NCBI RefSeq assembly: GCF_029784155.1
Contig: NC_073692.1
Location: 424,495,324-424,559,323 of the forward strand
Direction of reading: 5' to 3'
DNA from: Uranotaenia lowii
Taxonomy: Eukaryota > Arthropoda > Insecta > Diptera > Culicidae
DNA length: 64,000 nucleotides
Under the pieces are notes generated by a model. That model saw only the letters and a program-made list of their open reading frames with translations, was not told the DNA's origin and made no database searches. The position numbers were made by a program, and so were the translations under genes. This document shows, piece by piece, positions 12,440-23,584 of this stretch (its first letter is position 1; the number at the start of each line of letters is the position of its first letter).

Positions 12440-15330
12440 TACCTACTAAACAACAAAATAAAAAAAACATGATTTTTGTTAAATTATTATGCAAGTTTTG
12501 ATAAATGATGTTGAATACCTCTGGTTTCGTTTAAATATGGTAAAACAAAGTTCAATAATCCGTAGAAAAATAATTACATTGTAGTTCGAAAACCTTCGCT
12601 AAGTTAAATGAAAAGCGCTCGGGGGAAGCCTTTCCCATACAGACAGCGTTAAACAGAACATTTGCAATTTTCTTTGCAATCATCTCTGTATCATGACAAC
12701 GACCCTATTCAGAGAAGCACCGTGCATCTGAAGACTAACTATATCAGCAAACGTTCAGTGGAAAATGCATTTCAAGCTCGTTGAGAGTAGATTAAGGCCA
12801 TGCCGCCGCCAATGCTCGCCGTCTTCATTCCTCGGACCTCGGAATGAAAATATGAAAGAAATGAAGACCAAATGAAAATAGTGTACCGGGCCGCAAAATG
12901 AGCTGATGAAAGGGAAGATTCGCTCGAGGGCTGACTTTCCTGGGTCTGGCGCTATTGATTTTTCCTTATTCAGACACCCCTCGCCAGTCACATTCTCTTC
13001 CTTTAGTATAGGGAATCCAATCGCTCAAACAAAAATACACGTCCTGCAGCTTCCGATCTGGTCCATTTTGCGGTTCGTCGTTTGGGAACGTTGATGATGT
13101 CGGCTGCTGCTGCTGCTGTTGGGCCGCGTGATGATGGCGCTAATACTTGTCGATGACGTATACCTACTTGGGACGGTTGATGTTTGCTTTGGGTCAGACA
13201 CGTTCTGCCCATTTGAGATGATCCCTTGGTATTGTTAATGCTGCCAGGGCTTATGGGAGTTTGTTCCCAGGTTTTTTTTCTACTTTCTTGTGAAGCCTAA
13301 GGAGACAACAAAAATTGCACGGAGTCTATCTGTTTAAATTATCTGGTGTTTGTAATATTGTGTCTCGATGTCGTGCATCTCAATAAACGGAAATATTTAT
13401 ATTCGCTTAAGAGGATGTCTAACTGAATGTAATAACTTAAGTCATATTTAAAGTGCTTTAGAAACCCTATGAACATATTAATATCAATGTTTTGACGAAG
13501 GTAAAGTCATAAAAATTTATAAACAAAAAGTCTTACACCGTTCGCCCTTAAAGAATATTTCATATAAATTTTTGACGGTCGCCATGTTAAGACGATTTTC
13601 AAAAATGTTTCTTTTCAACTTTCAAAGTTATGATTTAGGTAATGTTATGCTTTTTTCAAACAAAGAAAAATAAAATAGATCTGCTTTGAAAGATTTTGAA
13701 GTATTTTTTTCAAGGTCGCCTTGTAAGTTTTTTTACAATTTCCAGCCTGACTTCTATTTTAAAAATTAAAAATTCCTGGATTATTCAATGATCTTAAAAT
13801 TTTTAACAAACCTTTATTTGAAATGTTTGAATTCATCCCTTTTAAAGCTAAAGATGAAAAATCGACAGTGTCCTGGAGTCTTGATACTTTCACGCTCCGT
13901 TAATGCCCGCTCTCGATAGTGGTTTTAATGCGAATAATAATAACAATAATCATGAAACGTGAAAAGCGCACTGCATCGGTGTGTCGTTATTAATATGATA
14001 CCGTTTTGCGTGATGGCAAGGCAGGTCTGAGGAGTCCATTTCGCCTAGCCGATCCCAGTCGCCCCCGGATTTGCCAGGGAAAAGGGAAATAAAACCAAAG
14101 AAAAACTTCACTCCTTGGCCTCTTCCCCTAACTAGAGCTGAACGTCCAAACGGGAGATCGTTGAGCCAGAAGCTGATTCGCGGGGTTCCAAATTGGCCAG
14201 ACCTTGGCGAGAAAGTCAGCCAGAAGCAATCAAGACAGACGTGATGTGAACCGTTTATCGACGACGATCCGTGGGGCTGAGAAGAAAAATCAACGGATAG
14301 TTGAGTAATGTGTCTGTCTATGTAGGGGTTGAAGGAAGGAGGATCATAGTTAGGAAAGGGCTGGGCAGGAAACCACACGCCAACAAAACCGTAAAAGACT
14401 TGACTAGAACAAATTTTCATTGTGTTCACGATCTGTTTGACTCGGTTGTGTTATTTTGCTAGTTGCTCGCGTCGTGTTTTTCCACCATCTGTCGGGTTTT
14501 TTCCCTTCAACTTTTCGGATTTCTGTCTCCTCGGTCGAGTCATTTTCCGCGAGGTTTAAGGCATGAAGTGCGCTCAAGAATGGAGGGTACGGAATTTTTC
14601 ATTCTTCCGCGCGCTCAGACAAAACGACTTCTTTTTCACGTCTTTAAGGCGGTTTTAGAGTTGGTACCGAGCTCAGTTCTCCTCAGCTTCTTTCCGAGTT
14701 TTGTTGCAACGCGACGTGCATTGCGGTTTTCCTTTTTCTGTTGCTTCCTAGAGAGATAAAAACCACAAACTGCTAAAATGTTCTGCTCCTCAGCCCACGA
14801 CACAGACAAAACGTGGACAGCACAGCACAGCCATGAGAGAAGAAAGCTCGAAATGACAGCGCACTTGTTGGCCTGTCAAGGGATGTTACGGCTTAAAACC
14901 GGGCAGGGAACTTCCGTTTGTTGCTCACTGAACGGGAATAATGGTGGCAAAAACGATTGTGGGTTTCTTTTTTTTTTGTGTTTATTTGTTCGTTCGGTCG
15001 TTTGTTTGTTTGTTTGATGCTGTATACGGTTGCAGATTGCAATATTGAGCTGCTTTATTACAGCGATTTGTGGCCGATGATTAATTGATTTTTGAACGGC
15101 ACCAGGGCTACCGGACGATGCTGCGATCGGTGAATTATGGTCCCATTGCAAGTGCTGCGGTGGCGTTCATCAATCCTTTTTAGATTTATTATTACAGCGC
15201 AGCTTCATGATTTCCATTTTTTAGTGTTTTGTGTTTACAGAAGCAAAGCTGAGCATGGAAGTTTTTCATCTTTCACATTTGTAACGATTTTTTATACTGT
15301 AGATACTAGGTTGTATTGTAAGAAGAAGTA
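12440..15330. other. Mostly unique, GC-richer intergenic DNA
   Basis: From about 12600 to 15160 the composition is less AT-biased than its surroundings and no transposon ends are visible. A CTG run (gctgctgctgctgctgtt) lies near 13103-13120. The longest frame (159 codons, minus strand, 13950-14429) has no recognisable domain and no promoter or splice context. The region may hold regulatory sequence or untranslated exons of a gene outside the window, but nothing here proves it. Confidence 0.45.
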
Positions 15331-16866
15331 GGTATCTTGAAATCTGAGGATTTAAACAAAAAACATACTTTCAAGCAAAGAATGCGGGCGGCGGTATGAA
15401 TGGGGTGATTCAAGAATTTTTCAAAAATCGACCTTTAAAAAGAACTTTAGAATCTATAGTGAAAAAACGTTCTTTATCTGTTATATTTTCCTGAATAGTG
15501 ATTCGGAAATATTGTGTTGTATTTATATCCTTTTGTATTTATCTATTCTGCAGTTCATTTCAAATTGCGAATTGTAGTCGTAGAATTTTATTTCTTAATC
15601 AAACTTCCATTCTGAAATAAAAAAAAATTAAATATGATTTTAAACTCTGGAACTTTAGGAACTCTCGTTTCAATGATATGCTCTTGAGTTTTGAGCTCTC
15701 ATTCTAGATTTTAAACTTCTATTAATCTTACACGAATGGAATCAAATTTCAACCCTTCGTTTCGGAAAGGAACAAATTTACAATGAAGAATGTATGAATA
15801 AAGTAATGTTTCAATTCTTTAAGGACACAATATTTCAATTTTTTTAAAACAATTTTAAGAAGAAAAAAACAGAAGAACAGCATTTTAAAACTAATAAACC
15901 TACTAACTTACTTATAAACTAATATAAAAATGAATTAAATCAATGATTAAATTCTGGTCAAGTTAATTTTGTTTTAAAGATACACCGCTTAGAAATAAAT
16001 AAACTCTACAATTTTTTAAATAATCGAATAAATAAGAATCTTTGGGGGTTCTCGTTGATGTTGTTCGGTGATGCTCAACATCAATTAAATATCGTTTGAA
16101 ATTCCGTTAAAATTCCCGTTCTAAACAGATATGGATCAATTACTTTTTTTCTTTGAAAAAATCTTCGAAAAAGTTGATTTTTGAGTTTAAATCTTTATTT
16201 AAAAAAAAAACGCATTCCTATTTTCAAAAGTTATCTTACAACCAAGAGCCAAAGAAAAAAATAATTTGGAGTCAGCGCCCCAAAATTATTTAAATTAGCT
16301 CTGATATTCTTTGCACTTCCAAAATGCCAGTGTGGTTGCCTTGTGCAATAAAAAAATCATGAAATGAAGCATCAATTTCAGATAGCACGAGGCTAAAAAA
16401 TCAATTTCATCTGAGGTGCAATAAATGAAAGAGCTGATTTTGATTGATTTGGGAATGCTGAGTTGAAATATCCATTTAATTTCTTTATTTCTGTTCTCGT
16501 TTCTGAGATCCAAGGCTGATATTTTGAAATAGGTAAAAAATCAATAAATAAATTTGAGCCCGTCACCCGTAACCGAAGCTAGTTAAAAACGATGAAATAA
16601 TAAACTTACCAAGAAATATTTTGCATTAATAATAAAATATTAACCATCAATATGGTGTTTCGAAGGAAAAAAATCGGAATCCTTCATAATATTAAATAGA
16701 ACAAAAAGATTTAAAATCAGTTTTAAGCTATTATGTAGGTTTATCAGTTTATCAGCAACCAATAAATGATTTCAGTTAAATTTGACTAATTTTAAAAAAT
16801 TTACGAGCCAGTCAAAATCTGACAAAATATTGAAAAAGAAAGTTTTTCGAAGGTGATGGAAAGATT
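15331..16866. other. AT-rich intergenic DNA, no gene seen
   Basis: Low-complexity AT-rich sequence with short A and T runs. No transposon ends, RNA gene or coding-like frame recognised. Confidence 0.55.
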
Positions 16867-16874
16867 TGTAGAAA

Positions 16875-17060
16875 CATGAGGTATCAAAGAACGAAAAACG
16901 TACGCCGAAAGTATCATGAATTTTTCGAAAAAGATACAACAGCTCACCGGCAGGACTTGAACTTGCATTTCTCAGGTCAAAGTCCTGCCAGTGAGCCGTT
17001 GTATCTTTTTCGAAAAATTCATGATATTTTCGGCGTATGTTTTTTGATACCTCACGTTTA
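16875..17060. repeat. Inverted pair of SINE 3' halves (hairpin)
   Basis: Left arm 16875-16968 and right arm 16972-17060 are complementary with few mismatches (for example 'aaagatacaacagctcacc' against 'gtgagccgttgtatcttt'). Each arm is the 3' half of the tRNA-like SINE seen at 50755-51270, including the T-arm-like 'caagttcaagtcctgcc' or its remnant and the tail 'aaaattcatgatattt.cgg'. The 5' tRNA heads of both copies are missing. A deletion between two inverted SINEs, or fold-back copying, would produce this. Confidence 0.75.
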
Positions 17061-17381
17061 TCTTATTCTTTCCATCACCTTTGAAAAATTTGAATATTTT
17101 CAGGTACAATGATATACCAAGTCAACCTGATCAGGAGAGCATATCAAAATAATTACTCAAACGTATCTCACCAAGATGTTTACATCTGATTCAGTTATAA
17201 TTAAGTACTCTAAAATTTCGATTTAAGTTTCTCCACTCTGAATAATATCTTATTCTGATTGACAGACTTGAATGGGGTTGAGCCTATTTTCAATGATAAA
17301 GTTTTTTTTCGGATTGTCCTAATATAAAATGATTATATCATATTTTGATATACGTGCAACTTTTTATTAAACACGGACATA

Positions 17382-17875
17382 GAAGTTAACGGCCCAAACC
17401 GTGCATTAATAAATTTCGCTCAACAGATCCATAAAATTGAATTCAATTTTTGGGAAACCAAAAATGGAGCATGGTTTTAGCATATAATGTGGTTTATTGA
17501 CATTCCACTAGAATTTTTCTCGAAGCACTCATATCTTGATAAGTTATGATTTTGATAGGTTTGGTTCTGTCCAATATCAAACTATGCTATCTGAATGAGA
17601 TATAATCTTGAAAGGAGCATATCTAAAATTGATATAATTTAGCTATGATCGCATAGATTTTTTGATATAATTTGAGATATTTTATCTTCCTACGAGTACT
17701 GAATAATAACTCATTTAGATAGGAAAAAATTAGTATCAAAATATCTCATCTTGATATAATTTAGTTTTTCCCTTCTGATCGGGATGCTCCATTTTTGGTA
17801 TCCCAGAAATTTGATTAAATTCTATGAATCTGATGAGCGAAACTCATTAAAGTACGGTTTTGGCCGTTGACTTCG
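17382..17875. mobile_element. Long-TIR MITE, about 95-bp inverted arms
   Basis: Left arm 17382-17476 ('gaagttaacggcccaaaccg' through 'accaaaaatggagcat') is the diverged complement of right arm 17786-17875 ('atgctccatttttggtatcc' through 'cggttttggccgttgacttc'). The central 310 bp is rich in 'gatata' motifs. No coding capacity. Confidence 0.7.
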
Positions 17876-17921
17876 TTTGACTATATAGGGCAAACCAGAC
17901 GGAAATTCAGAACCAGAATCA

Positions 17922-18460
17922 GTGAAAAGTAGCTTTGAAATTGATAAAGATGGATAGAGAAGTGAGAAGAAAATTTACAGATGTTGAAAAGAGCGAAAGA
18001 GCATTTTTGCGAGGAAACTTATTAACGTACACCATACTTTACCCTGCAACATTTCATTATTTAGGAGAAGTAGTACCGGGATAGAGGTGGCACTACCTTA
18101 ACCTATACAATGAAATCTGATTGGTCCGAAGTCTACATGTGGTGAACACGTATAGCCCGTCCGGAGTATACGTGTTCACCACATGTAGACTTCGGACCAA
18201 CCAGATTTCATTGTATAGATAAAGGTAGTGCCACCTCTATCCCGGTACTACTTCTCCTAAATAATGAAATGTTGCAGGGTAAAGTATGGTGTACGTTAAT
18301 AAGTTTCCTCGCAAAAATGCTCTTTCGCTCTTTTCAACATCTGTAAATTTTCTTCTCACTTCTCTATCCATCTTTATCAATTTCAAAACCACTTTTCACC
18401 GATATGCCGAAAAATAAAATTTACAAAATTAATTAACGGTGGTTAACTTATCTTAAAAAA
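17922..18460. mobile_element. Near-perfect hairpin element with A-run and 12-bp direct repeats
   Basis: Arms 17922-18154 and 18167-18399 are complementary over 233 bp with five mismatches in my hand alignment and no net indel; the loop is 12 nt (18155-18166). A 61-bp tail ends in six A's at 18460. GAACCAGAATCA stands on both sides of the unit (17910-17921 and 18461-18472). Variable-length target duplications with an A-rich 3' end are typical of LINE-driven retroposition, so this may be a retroposed hairpin transcript. The alternative is a fold-back DNA element. No protein is encoded. Confidence 0.8.
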
Positions 18461-18797
18461 GAACCAGAATCAAAGAGCACAAAAACACAGTAGATAACAG
18501 CAGGAGCAATGAATCAAGAGTAGCTGCCCACGCGTCAGAACTTAATCATCACATAGATTGCGATAAGGTTAAGTTCAAAAAATGTGTACGCAAAGCGTCA
18601 CATTTAAACGCATAGGAATCCATGTATATCACCACATCGGAAAGGCCACTTATGAACGAGAATGACGCTCCTATCATATCACCGCTTTTCATCCTGCTCA
18701 AACCAAATTTTCAACAACCCGACCACCCTTCGACGTATACTATTGGATAGTATGAAAATGTCTTAGTGTTTTTCCTTCATCTAGTCAGTCGGACATC

Positions 18798-18835
18798 GTC
18801 CTGTAGATGGGCAACATCGAGCCCGAAACCGGTCG
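18798..18835 (+). ncRNA. Hammerhead-ribozyme-like core (degenerate)
   Basis: 'cctgtagatgggc' is followed by an 8-nt loop and 'gcccgaaac'. This matches the hammerhead plan CUGANGA, stem II, GAAA, with a 4-bp GGGC/GCCC stem II but with the fourth core base changed (CUGU instead of CUGA). An A-run follows at 18839. Penelope-like elements and retrozymes of animals carry such motifs. I could not trace stems I and III, so self-cleavage is not supported; it is probably a retroelement relic. Confidence 0.35.
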
Positions 18836-19504
18836 TCAAAAAAAAAAAGTAAATTTAATTCCTTTTTCCGTTAGTAAAAACGTTAAGTGTCGTGTCCTGT
18901 AATACGTCGTGTGTTATTTGTGTGACTTCGATGTCCGTGTTTCATGTAAAGTTATATGCATATCTAAATAAGATAAGTTTATAATATATTAAAACAATTT
19001 GAAACAAATTCTTTATCGTTGAAATTGAGTTCAATCCTATTCAAGAATGCCAATCAAAATAAGATATAACCAAGATTCAAGAAATTAAGAGTCAAAAATT
19101 ATGAGAACAACATTCTAACTGAAAAAGATATAAATATCTCGTTGAGATTTGTGAAAGTTCTTATTTTGATATGTTCTCCTGATCGGGAACTCTCAAACCT
19201 AACTATCAATTTGTTTTTGATCGAAAAACATATGGATCGAGGAATTATAAGGCTTCATTTCCAATGTTCTGACACTTTCCGACAGCTTCTCTAAAGTGTA
19301 ACTTTTGACGATTGTTTGTCAAAGAGTTTTACCTGGTATAGATTGCTAGATTAACATCAACATCAACATTTGCACTGTTCAAGTTACCTTACTCTTCTTT
19401 TTTCAAGATTATAACTGAAATTCTAAACTTCAACAATGGAAAAAATGAGAATTATGTTCTCCGTCCACAACTACCTTTAAGATTAAATACAAGTAAATAT
19501 ACGT

Positions 19505-20085
19505 TTAACCCTCCAAAGCCGTTCGGGTCAATACGACCCGAAGCGCCGATTCAAAGCATCTTAACCATCATTCCAATATTCTGAGGAACTGAGATTTTTG
19601 AGAGACCAAATATATACTTTGAAAATGTTAATCAAATCAACGAGAAAAAACTAAAATTTAAGTTTGGAAAATTGGTTCATTGAGAAATGAGATACAGCGA
19701 CACAAAGAAAAAATTGGATGTCTTTGATTAGAGTTTAATTTTTTTCTACTAGAAAAATCCGGGATATTTATTCATCGTCGGATAGATGTTTTCTTAACAA
19801 TTAAAGAAACAAAGAAGCACACAAATACTGCAAAGTGGTTAGAAATTATAAGCAATTTAAAAAAAAATTGTTTTTTTTTTACTTTTTTCATTCGGGACCA
19901 ATTACAGACAACCTAGTAGAACAAATTCACTTCATTTTAAAACATTTGGAAACTATAATAAATAACCTACACAATGAATCCAATATCATAAAAATCGGTC
20001 AACATTTGTGGCCACGAGAATAACAACAAATTACAAGTAAAATTTCCTCGAAACGCATATTTTGCGAACAGCTTTTGAAGGTTAA
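19505..20085. mobile_element. piggyBac-like MITE, copy 1
   Basis: Flanked by TTAA (19505-19508 and 20082-20085), the piggyBac target. Left end CCCTCCAAAGCCGTTCG and right end, read inward, CCTTCAAAAGCTGTTCG are inverted with a few mismatches. Just inside the left end is a subterminal dyad, tcgggtcaatacgacccga. The AT-rich interior has no transposase. A second copy in opposite orientation lies at 32490-33048; both contain a 'tgaaccgattttc'-like block. Confidence 0.82.
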
Positions 20086-21250
20086 AAGTTGAAGTCGCTC
20101 GTTTCTTTCAACCCGTGCATGAGATCTCCCTGTGAACGAAATGAGTAAGGGATCTTCAATAAACAACACATGGGGACTTTCGAACGGGTTTACTAGAGGT
20201 CAACGACCTGGTTTCAAAAACGAAGGACAGAGCGCTAGAAACACCAAAAAGAAGGTATTGGGCCGATTTGGACCCAAACATGAAGAAATTATAAAATAAA
20301 CAGTTAAAGCAATTTTTGAATTGTTGAATATCATCGATTTAAGCCATAAGCCCATAAGCCATAGAGCCATAAGTAGTCCATCGAATTTGAATCTATTTTT
20401 TAGTTGTTGTTGAACTTCTGACCAGGCTTCCGAGAAGTACAGCTTAGCTATGACAGCTTTTTTCTTGCCAAACAAACTGTCTCGGTTTTCCTTACCACTC
20501 GGTTCGCTGGTGTACCGTCGGTAACGAATCGTAATGCTTCGGCTACATCGCACACGTGCGAGAACCCAGGCTGTATCTGAACAATCTGCTCAAAGTATGC
20601 GTTGCCGAAAGTGTTGTGCTTTAAGCTGTAGCGAACCCAACCGACAGTTCGGTTTTCATCCCTTCATGCCTCCTGTTTCGAAAATAATTTCATCCTAACT
20701 GTCGGCTGCAGGGCTCGACAGTTTCGGCAGGACTGTCACGGGTGACTGTCGTGCCCATACCGTACCCATGCCTGATCGTATGCGCTGCTGCTCGGTTTCG
20801 AATAGATCGAACGAGCCATCTATTCGCACCGAGCAGCAGCATACGATCGGCGCGTAACGCGATATGTGGTGCCGGTGCAGGTTACGTGAAAAGGGGAGGG
20901 GAGGGGAGGGTGATTGGGATGATCACCACCCGCAGTAGCTTCAAGCAAAAGGAAAATACGTTCGTTCGAAATCAACTCAGCCCGAGCGAATCTCGGCTAC
21001 AGTCGGACGGAGTAAGTAGTACTGTCATGCGAAATTCAACGCATTGAAAACTTTCACGAAGATTTTCCCAAAACTGTCACGAAGCTTAAAAAAATTTCAT
21101 ACCCACGAACAAACTCTCGCATGAGGTAAAATAAGCCATCGCTGTACATCGCACGACCGCTCCTTTTAAAACTGTCGGGGATATTCGGGATATTCGGGAG
21201 GTTTCATCGAGGTGCATGTGGGACATTCGCAAGAATACTGTCGTTCGCCA
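20086..21250. other. GC-richer unique DNA with ctgtcg motif cluster
   Basis: Between about 20550 and 21200 the phrase 'actgtc' or 'gacagt' recurs many times ('cgacagttcgg', 'ctgtcggctgcaggg', 'gactgtcacgg', 'gactgtcgtg', 'aaactgtcacg', 'aaactgtcgggg') and 'gatattcggga' is tandemly doubled at 21180. A compact hairpin lies at 20774-20848. No convincing frame is present. It may be regulatory DNA or a diverged repeat. Confidence 0.4.
20774..20848 (+). ncRNA. 75-nt stem-loop of pre-miRNA size (candidate)
   Basis: The 5' arm from 'gatcgtatgcgctgctgctc' through 'cgaatagat' pairs with the 3' arm 'atctattcg' through 'gagcagcagcatacgatc'. There is one 2-nt bulge (GC), one small internal asymmetry (UU against G) and a loop of about 9 nt. 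Length, stem of about 31 bp and small bulges resemble a metazoan pre-miRNA. I do not recognise the arm sequence as a known miRNA. It may equally be a short DNA palindrome, since the reverse strand folds too. Confidence 0.35.
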
Positions 21251-21799
21251 GTACTTTTCGGAAGCCTGCTTCTGACAAAAGAAAGGTCTCTGGAATAAAG
21301 AGACTTGGACTTATAAATGATCACTTTTTCCACTCCATGAAAAAGGTTATCAATTTATAAACGGGATCGCGAATCGTCCTAATTTAAAGAGCATTCTACG
21401 CTAATGCTGCATCTTAATCCACTGCAGCTGATTATTATTATTTTTTAAATGATCATCCTTCAAAATTGTCTCAGCAACAGTTGAGCAATTCTTTGCGAAG
21501 TTGACATAATCTGACACGTTAAGTTGAAGGAGATACAACTAATTTTTACGTCAGGAAATGAATAGGGTTACGAAATTTTGTTCGGGCGAAAGTTATTTTA
21601 GAGAAAAGCAACCATTTCCGGTTAATGTTTTTGGTGTATTTTCAGTCATTTGTGTAGAGAGATAAGTATCAACAATAGTCAACAACAAGATAAGAACATT
21701 GGTATAATTCGAACACGGGTAGGAACCAGTTTCCTTGGTCCTGTGAAGCCTCCGGGATTCCTAGTCGGTAGCTGAAGCTTTGCTGCTCCCTTCGGATTT

Positions 21800-22215
21800 T
21801 CAATGGTGCTGATCGATGTTGGCGTAACTCTCTCCATGGGGATGGTGGCCGTGGCCAACACGCTTGACGTGAGCCTGAAATCCATTATGGTGGTCGGACT
21901 TGTACTCAACCTCGCGGTGGGTTCCGTCGGCTTCATCCAGAGTGTATCCTCCCTTGACGACATCCCCATCACGGGCCTCCCATTGGCTTTTGTGGTCTCC
22001 GGTGTGCCCATCCTTGACGCCGTACTCGAACTTGTACTTGGGATGATCATGGTGTTCCTTGTGCTCGTGGATTTCATGATGTCCATGATCCGATCCGTAG
22101 TACTGGGCCGAGGCAACTACAGCCAGGCAGGCGACCAATGCGATAATCTAGATTTTTTTAAGAAAGTTGAAAATTTGCGAAAGTTTATTAATTGTTTTGA
22201 AATTACCTTAAACAT
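21800..22215 (-). CDS. RR-2 cuticular protein (Rebers-Riddiford, CPR family)
   Basis: Structural protein of the exoskeleton that binds chitin outside epidermal cells. Two coding exons: 22215-22207 encodes Met-Phe-Lys and ends in a GT donor; a 59-nt intron (22206-22148, ...ctag acceptor) follows; exon 2 runs 22147-21800 to TGA. The spliced product is 118 residues. Residues 1-17 (MFKIIALVACLAVVASA) are a signal peptide, with probable cleavage before Gln18. Residues 19-38 are His/Glu-rich, 39-102 form the extended RR-2 domain (YKFEYGVKD, TGDHKSQWE, RDGDVVKGGY, DEADGTHREVEYKSD, NGFQAHV), and the tail is His-rich. A tiny first exon that splits the signal peptide is usual for insect CPR genes. Without splicing the frame has only a TTG near the exon 2 start, so the upstream ATG exon is needed. 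The gene stands alone, although CPR genes often cluster. No AATAAA was seen within about 250 nt downstream. Confidence 0.95.
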
Positions 22216-22263
22216 GTTGCTGATGAAGATGTTGTGTTGTAGCTTATTGAAACGCTGTAAGAC

Positions 22264-22302
22264 GACTGATATTCTTCTACTAGAACCCAGCTGCTTTTAT
22301 AT
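22264..22302 (-). promoter_or_regulatory. Core promoter of the cuticle gene: TATA box and initiator
   Basis: On the minus strand TATAAAA occupies 22301-22295 and the arthropod initiator TCAGT occupies 22269-22265. The A at 22267 lies 34 nt after the first T of the TATA box, the normal spacing. Transcription from 22267 gives a 5' leader of about 51 nt before the ATG at 22215. Strong TATA promoters are common among stage-specific cuticle genes. Confidence 0.85.
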
Positions 22303-22319
22303 GGAAGAGAACTGCTGAT

Positions 22320-23580
22320 CAATGGCAATTCAATTAAAATTTTCCTTCAAAAATAAGCATAGAAAGAGCGAAAACGCAACAGCACCCTATGAATGGTTGG
22401 CAGAAAACCATCGAAAACGCATGCAATCAGCTAACTAATTGGTAAATCATGACCTCCGAAACAGCAAGTTGCCAACCGAAAAACGCTACAGAATATATCT
22501 ACATATGCATGCACAAGACACAATCGGTTGTTTTCCAGCTGACCAAGACCCAGTCGGAATTAACACCCCTCAATCTCCAATTTGATACCGGACCATTCGA
22601 GAGTTAGAAAATGAACATGCCACATATTATGAATATCTTTTCCAACGGTGGCGCCCATGAACGTTTTGTTCGAAACATAAATATGCAAAAAAAAGAACAT
22701 CTCACCATCTCATAGCGCTCATCATTTATGACCAAACCCTCGAGTTTGAAGAAAGATGAGATGATGCTTGAGAAAAATCTATTCGGTGCACGATAAAAGG
22801 TGAATGGATGTTGCATTCATATTGAAATTTCTCAACAAAAGTTCTTGCCGAAACATGCGATTTGAACCAAGAGTAGTTTGCAGGTATCGTGCTGGAGTGG
22901 CCCCAAAACTAGACAGCTTGGAGGCTACTTATGAACTCGCCAATCTTTGGTTGTGACCAGCGCGATTGAATCGTTCATTTGCTTTCAAGACTTTAACGTG
23001 GAGAGACGAAGGTGTGGGAAAAAGCAGTTTTTAAATTTCTATTTCGTAGGTCTGAAAAATTTCCTTTTTCCGAGATTTCAAGAATTTAAAAGCTGATTTT
23101 GTTTTATTTGGGGACGCTCAAGATAAATGTGCCATTCTAGTTACCAAGATTCAAGGGATTGATTTGAAAGTTAAAGTTCAATAAGATTTGAACACATTTT
23201 TAAATAAAGGGAGATAGCTATATTCATAATTGGAGATTGAATAAACTTAAATCAATGAATATAAACTTTCTCAAAAACGGTGAGAAATTTTAACTTCTAG
23301 GATAAAGATACCGTAGAATGGAATGAATTGGAACACAAATAGGATTTTTTTTGTGATATAAATATCAAGCAATCTACACATTATTTTTCCTTCTTCTTTC
23401 AGATTCAAAGCGTTCCTTGATTTATTGCGTAAGACCAAATACAACTTAAGTTTACTGAATGTTGGATGGAAAACTAAAAAAAAGTTATTTGAAGTATAAA
23501 CATAATCGTCCAATTTCATATCAAGAGAAGTTTTATTTGAAATCACTTCAAACAGAAATGTGACATGGCTAAGCTTGCCA
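22320..23580. other. Upstream intergenic region of the cuticle gene
   Basis: Sequence from 22320 to about 23020 has mixed composition without repeats and probably contains the upstream control region of the cuticle gene. From 23030 it becomes AT-rich. No other gene is visible; the 70- and 91-codon minus-strand frames here lack coding character. Confidence 0.45.
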
Positions 23581-23584
23581 GATT

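Larger units (their letters stand above)
17126..19187. mobile_element. Outer inverted-repeat element enclosing nested insertions
   Basis: 'gatcaggagagcatatcaaa' near 17130 and 'tttgatatgttctcctgatc' ending near 19185 are inverted repeats of about 26 bp with one mismatch. The 2.06-kb interior holds the MITE at 17382-17875 and the hairpin at 17922-18460. Motifs of the gatat/atatc type recur next to both ends, so this is probably one older element opened by later insertions. No target duplication identified. Confidence 0.55.

Noticed and set aside
13950..14429. 159-codon minus-strand frame as a host gene
   Set aside because: No recognised domain, no signal or splice context and an atypical composition; a frame of this length is expected by chance in a GC-richer block.
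21803..22318. 171-codon plus-strand frame and the second minus frame over the cuticle gene
   Set aside because: They are antisense and off-frame shadows of the RR-2 gene; the real frame has a signal peptide, consensus splice sites and promoter.
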